64,000 nt of DNA from RGIG5050 sp045636065 (lineage in GTDB: Bacteria > Verrucomicrobiota > Kiritimatiellia > RFP12 > UBA1067), in NCBI GenBank assembly GCA_045636065.1, contig JAZTWW010000063.1, forward strand, positions 1 to 64,000, written 5' to 3'. Numbering within the stretch: the first letter of the stretch is position 1; the number at the start of each line of letters is the position of its first letter. Positions 62,438-64,000 of this stretch are shown here, one piece after another. The notes beneath the pieces are model-generated. The model saw only the letters and a program-made list of their open reading frames with translations. It was not told the DNA's origin and made no database searches. A program made the position numbers and the translations under genes.

Positions 62438-63556
62438 ATGAAATTCATCAGGTTCGCCGCTGTTGCGGCGCTTACGCTCGTGCTTACGGGTTGCGGAAAC
62501 GGTCCCAAGGCCCCTCAGGGCACTGTCGCGGCCGCGTACATCGACCTCGGCAAGACTCTCAGCAACATCGAGGATGTCGTCGACGACGTTCTTGGTGAGC
62601 TCCCCTCCTCCATGAAGGAGATGCGCGAAGAGGTCCGCAACCAGATCAAGGAAGGCAAGAAGGCCGCCAAGGAGAACGGCTTCGCTCTTTCCGGATTCAA
62701 CTGGGCCATGTGGACGCTCGCGTTCGACGAGAGCGCCAACCAGCACATCGGTCTTGCAGTCAGCGTCGATTCCGACATGGTCGAGCCGCTCGAGAAGCTT
62801 CTGCCCGTCCTCGGCGCAAGGGATCTTGAAGGTAAGATCGCGGGCGAAACCATCCGCGAGATCGCCGTCCCCAATGTCGGCAACCTCTACTGCTGCATCC
62901 TCAAGGGCGGTCTCGTCCTTCTCGCCGAGCCCGAGCGCATCCCCAGCTGGGAGCGTGAGAACACGACCCGCAAGGAGACGGACGGCATCGCGCTTCTCGT
63001 GAAGACCTACAAGGGCGAGATCAAGCCCGCGTCCGGATTCGGCGACATCGACGATCTCGACGGCAACACGATCGCGCGCGTCCTCGCGCCTGAGGTAGGC
63101 GACGCGCTCAAGGCCCGCATCGGCGGCAACGCCGACGAGGTCAAGAAGATGATCGAGGAGACGACCGGCGACGAGGATCTCTACGACTCCATCACCGGCC
63201 TCGGCGACATCATGTTCGACCTCAACCTCGATGACGACGACTTCGGCTTCGCCCTCACGATCGAGACCGATTGCCGCAGCGACGCCAAGATCCTCGAGAG
63301 CTGGTTCGAGGCCCTCACCGCCGGCGACGCCCGCTTCCTTCTCGATGGCGCGCTCGTCTTTCTGGCCGACGGCCCGATGCGCCGCGACTTCCGCCGCGAC
63401 CCCAACCTCAAGAAGACCTTCGTCGAGGTCAGGAAGCTCTTCGACGGCGCGTTCGACGTGGACCGCAGCGGCTCCACCGTCACGCTCGAGGTCGAGCTTG
63501 ACACGGACGACGTGATCGAAGCCATCGTTGACAACACCTTCGCTGAAGCGAAGTGA
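62438..63556 (+). CDS. Hypothetical lipoprotein (372 aa)
   Basis: Signal peptide with lipobox LVLTGC (Cys at about 19): MKFIRFAAVAALTLVLTGC. The mature protein is acidic, with a helical stretch of about 60 residues, then two similar alpha-beta halves (GFALSGFNWAMWTLAF ... VGNLYCCILKGGLVLLAEP, and LNLDDDDFGFALTIETD ... ALVFLADGPMRRDF). The internal similarity suggests a duplicated fold as in some envelope substrate-binding or chaperone-like proteins. No family recognised. RBS aaagg upstream. Confidence 0.7.
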   Translation: MKFIRFAAVAALTLVLTGCGNGPKAPQGTVAAAYIDLGKTLSNIEDVVDDVLGELPSSMKEMREEVRNQIKEGKKAAKENGFALSGFNWAMWTLAFDESANQHIGLAVSVDSDMVEPLEKLLPVLGARDLEGKIAGETIREIAVPNVGNLYCCILKGGLVLLAEPERIPSWERENTTRKETDGIALLVKTYKGEIKPASGFGDIDDLDGNTIARVLAPEVGDALKARIGGNADEVKKMIEETTGDEDLYDSITGLGDIMFDLNLDDDDFGFALTIETDCRSDAKILESWFEALTAGDARFLLDGALVFLADGPMRRDFRRDPNLKKTFVEVRKLFDGAFDVDRSGSTVTLEVELDTDDVIEAIVDNTFAEAK

Positions 63557-63572
63557 AAACCCGGCCGTCGCG

Positions 63573-64000
63573 ATGGGACTTGAAGACATTCCATCGGGCG
63601 AAAGGGTGCATATCGCCTTCTTCGGCGCTCGCAACGCCGGAAAGTCGAGTCTCGCGAATGCGGTGACGGGACAGGATCTGGCCGTGGTGTCCGAAGTGAA
63701 GGGCACCACGACCGATCCGGTAAGGAAGGCGATGGAACTTCTTCCCCTCGGGCCCGTGGTGGTGATCGACACCCCCGGGCTCGATGACGATGATCCCAGA
63801 CTCGGCGAGGAGCGCGTGGGGCGCGCAAGGCGGATCCTCTCCGAAACGGACATCGCCGTTATCGCCGTCGATCCCAAGGCGGGATTCGGAGATCTTGAAA
63901 AAGGGCTCGTTTCGCTCCTCAAGGAGCGTTCGATTCCGTATGTCACGGCATTGACGAAAGCCGATCTCCACCCTGCCGAGGCTGCATCACTTGCCGCGTC
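63573..64000 (+). CDS. hydF: [FeFe]-hydrogenase maturation GTPase HydF (N-terminal part, cut by window edge)
   Basis: At least 142 aa from ATG 63573. The sequence GERVHIAFFGARNAGKSSLA followed by TTTDPVRKAMELLPLG is the HydF GTPase signature: P-loop GARNAGKS, switch I GTTTDPV, DTPGLDD and TALTKADL. HydF is the scaffold that loads the diiron subcluster onto [FeFe]-hydrogenase. Its presence implies hydrogen metabolism by an anaerobe. The C-terminal iron-sulfur domain lies beyond the window. Confidence 0.92.
   Translation, partial: MGLEDIPSGERVHIAFFGARNAGKSSLANAVTGQDLAVVSEVKGTTTDPVRKAMELLPLGPVVVIDTPGLDDDDPRLGEERVGRARRILSETDIAVIAVDPKAGFGDLEKGLVSLLKERSIPYVTALTKADLHPAEAASLAA

Noticed and set aside
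62243..63946. 567-aa minus-strand frame over the lipoprotein and hydF
   Set aside because: Shadow of two plus-strand genes with clear lipobox and GTPase motifs.

Overview
The window looks like chromosomal DNA of an anaerobic, Gram-negative, probably host-associated bacterium of the PVC group (Verrucomicrobiota, Kiritimatiellota or Lentisphaerota). This placement is an inference from gene content: beta-barrel outer membrane proteins, lipoproteins, type III secretion (T3SS) chaperones and effector-like proteins, plus anaerobic functions (HydF, rubrerythrin, D-lactate dehydrogenase, formate-tetrahydrofolate ligase, L-fucose isomerase). No rRNA is present to confirm it.

Layout. 1-7.8 kb: a umuD-umuC error-prone polymerase locus interrupted by a four-helix-bundle (S23-type) gene and CCCCATT heptamer repeats, followed by small accessory genes, some of them broken (a short NhaC-like membrane protein, a LysM protein with a displaced signal peptide, a degenerate ModF-like ABC protein), an LDH and a transglutaminase-like protein. 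7.8-20.2 kb: a T3SS effector island with four large effector-like proteins (974, 468, 1067 and 699 aa) and four CesT-type chaperones, but no secretion apparatus genes. 20.2-30.2 kb: an AT-richer accessory block holding a HigBA-like toxin-antitoxin pair, two adjacent DUF262 (GmrSD-like) proteins, a TM2 protein, a DUF262 fragment, a small duplicated unknown family and a sigma-54 enhancer-binding protein. Direct-oriented copies of a ~200-bp repeat divide this block into segments. 30.3-34.4 kb: two more effectors, one a paralogue of the 974-aa protein. 34.5-64 kb: GC-rich housekeeping DNA (trmB, rubrerythrin, fhs-apt-two SPFH proteins-Rrf2, purL-nusG paralogue, nadK-rnc-exonuclease-ligA-purN, cstA, fadL-like, tRNA-Cys, polA, infC, ispF, fucI, lipoprotein, start of hydF).

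Most notable signal. Five effector genes are each preceded by the same two-block element, GTAAC-N14-CGTGTA, with invariant spacing on either strand. It resembles an ECF-sigma promoter and would define a T3SS regulon, comparable in role to the hrp box of plant pathogens. Two of the effectors (974 and 889 aa) share a helical N-terminal region and a C-terminal PI3/PI4-kinase-like domain. Three others (699, 375 and, more weakly, 468 aa) share an N-terminal KPLT module.

Gene control elsewhere appears to use ordinary sigma-70 promoters. Several have a -10 box only 7-8 bases from the start codon (nadK, the fadL-like gene, a 32-aa basic protein and the gene at 7855), which suggests leaderless mRNAs.
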